The notes under the pieces were generated by a model. The model worked only from the letters and a program-made list of their open reading frames with translations, had not been told where the DNA came from and did no database searches. Position numbers and translations under genes: made by a program. Below are positions 36,685 through 37,511 of a DNA stretch of 37,511 nt, in pieces; position 1 is the stretch's first letter, and the number at the start of each line of letters is the position of its first letter. The stretch is taken from IMG/VR virus record IMGVR_UViG_3300044961_000228, positions 1 to 37,511 of that record; one strand, given 5' to 3'. The DNA comes from a virus.

Positions 36685-37389
36685 TCACGCATCACCCCCG
36701 ATCACCGCGTCGATCGACGCCACCTGGGCGCGCAGCGCATCAGCCACCCCTGCCAGCACCGTCTGAAACCCGGCATGCCGCGCCTCCGCCGCCGCCAGCG
36801 CCGCCTCCAGTTCCGCGATGCGCGCCTCTTTCTCCGCGATCGCCGTGCGCGCCGCCGCCAGCGCCGCGATGCCCGCCTCGATCTGTTCGTTCAGCGTCAT
36901 GATCATCTCCTCGTAATCGACCTGCATCAACCGAAATACCCCCTGCCGGGGATACACGCTGCGCGGCAGCCCCGGCGCGGGCGAAGACCCCGTCCAGCCT
37001 GCTGGCGCTGCCATGCTCAGCCCCGCCAGGCGCACCGTCACGGGCGCGCCGTCATGCACGAACGCCTGCCCAGCCTCCGCCGGGTTCAGCGCGTTGACCA
37101 GCACATACCGCCGTCCCCGCTCCAGCCGCCGATCGTCCAGGCTGATCGGCAGCGCCTCCGCGCCCTGGTGATTGATCACGGCGATGTTCGCCAGGTGCGC
37201 CCCGCCCCCTTCGATCGGGTACTGGCGCACCTGCGGCGGCGGGTCGCCGAAGATGACGCGGCTGTTCAGGTCATAGCCGGTGCGCCTGCGCCACCCGTCG
37301 ATGTCGAACCAGCCCTCGCCGTTGATGGCGAAGATGCGCCGGTTCGGTCTCCGCGTATAGTAGGTGTTGTTGTCCCACGTCCAGCCCGT
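36685..37389 (-). CDS. Tail protein with coiled-coil C-terminus; no canonical start codon
   Basis: The coding frame can be read back to WTWDNNTYYTRRPNRRIFAI with no ATG, GTG or TTG until GTG 37230, which is already inside coherent sequence (GYDLNSRVIFGDPPPQ precedes it). An ACG at 37389 follows AGGAGG by five bases and is my best start (234 residues). The N-terminal two thirds are beta-rich (GGGAHLANIAVINHQGAEAL, RRYVLVNALNPAEAGQAFVH, VTVRLAGLSMAAPAG). The end is a helical coiled coil (LNEQIEAGIAALAAARTAIA, EKEARIAELEAALAAAEARH). An internal ATG at 36900 with AGGAG could make the coiled coil alone. Probably a tail fibre or host-recognition protein. Confidence 0.6.
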   Translation of the reverse strand, partial: TGWTWDNNTYYTRRPNRRIFAINGEGWFDIDGWRRRTGYDLNSRVIFGDPPPQVRQYPIEGGGAHLANIAVINHQGAEALPISLDDRRLERGRRYVLVNALNPAEAGQAFVHDGAPVTVRLAGLSMAAPAGWTGSSPAPGLPRSVYPRQGVFRLMQVDYEEMIMTLNEQIEAGIAALAAARTAIAEKEARIAELEAALAAAEARHAGFQTVLAGVADALRAQVASIDAVIGGDA

Positions 37390-37414
37390 GCCGACCTCCT
37401 CTGCGGGTCGGCAC
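37388..37414 (-). promoter_or_regulatory. Hairpin covering the ribosome binding site of the ACG-start gene
   Basis: On the minus strand GTGCCGACC-cgcagagga-GGTCGGCAC pairs 9 bases. The AGAGGAGG binding site lies in its loop and first stem bases and the ACG start at its foot. Folding would hide the start, so translation may be regulated or coupled to the gene before. Confidence 0.5.
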
Positions 37415-37420
37415 GGGCAG

Positions 37421-37511
37421 CTACACCTCCGCGCGCACCTCCACCGTGCCGACCGCCAGCGGCGGTGCAGTCCGCCCGTTCGTCAGGACAGCCACCAGCT
37501 CATACGGATAC
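37421..37511 (-). CDS. Partial structural gene at right edge
   Basis: The last 29 codons read YPYELVAVLTNGRTAPPLAV then GTVEVRAEV and stop at TAG 37421-37423. The beta-strand look fits the end of a tail protein. If the window is circular it is probably the end of the gene at 1-916: joining the edges leaves the two frames one base apart. The stop is seven bases before the hairpin at 37388-37414. Confidence 0.55.
   Translation of the reverse strand, partial: YPYELVAVLTNGRTAPPLAVGTVEVRAEV

Noticed and set aside
1-37511. tRNA genes, integrase, CRISPR array, insertion sequences, diversity-generating retroelement
   Set aside because: Looked for cloverleaf-like arms, tyrosine and serine recombinase motifs, DDE transposases, regular repeat-spacer arrays and reverse transcriptase motifs; none could be supported.

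Overview
The window reads as a temperate, long-tailed (siphovirus-type) phage genome, probably the whole of one. GC content is high and genes are tightly packed, most of them joined by ATGA or TGATG overlaps. Two transcription units leave a short divergent control region near 22.9 kb. Minus-strand late genes run from about 22.9 kb down to position 1. The minus strand resumes at the right-hand end and stops at a strong terminator near 36.13 kb. Plus-strand early and replication genes run from 22.94 kb to about 35.4 kb. The partial genes at the two ends would form one continuous gene if the ends were joined with a single missing base, so I infer a circular or circularly permuted genome of about 37.5 kb.

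Late region, in transcription order: a frameshifted GIY-YIG gene, small and large terminase, an HK97-type portal fused to a MuF domain, prohead protease, major capsid protein, a capsid-associated protein, then a cassette of sugar genes (five glycosyltransferase-like genes and a double methyltransferase), head-tail connector, a membrane/coiled-coil protein, HK97 gp10-like protein, tail terminator, a small protein, major tail protein, tail assembly chaperones G and GT (with a textbook -1 slippery heptamer C CCA AAC), tape measure, distal tail protein, Tal/Gp37-like protein, a receptor-side tail protein, a tail protein with a coiled-coil end, and a membrane protein that could be a holin. Intrinsic terminators follow the major capsid and major tail genes.

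Control and early region: an Xre-type repressor faces a Cro-like protein across a region with ACACGT/ACGTGT operators and a consensus promoter. Next come a PD-(D/E)XK nuclease, a LexA-like winged-helix protein without protease, a large ParB-like protein, a DnaD-type replication initiator with repeats inside its linker, a DnaC-type helicase loader, an ASCH protein, an actin-like ParM with a ParR-like partner and three helically phased GTATAC repeats, several small unknown genes and a degenerate DnaQ-like exonuclease. No integrase was recognised. A type II (ParM) partition cassette plus a repressor suggests a phage-plasmid, with the prophage kept as a low-copy circle.

Two unexplained patterns stand out. 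A 19-bp palindrome, ACTGGCAACCCTTGCCAGT or a near copy, occurs seven times across the genome, mostly at gene boundaries or inside terminators, like a dispersed operator or parS site. The roughly 640-bp gene-free stretch at 35.4-36.0 kb holds two copies of a three-hairpin module whose loops are conserved while the stems change in a compensatory way.

The host is uncertain. The exonuclease-like protein resembles, from memory, mobile-element proteins of Chloroflexota. The frequent GCGATCGC octamer recalls the HIP1 repeat of cyanobacteria. I favour Chloroflexota weakly. No tRNA, rRNA or CRISPR array was seen.
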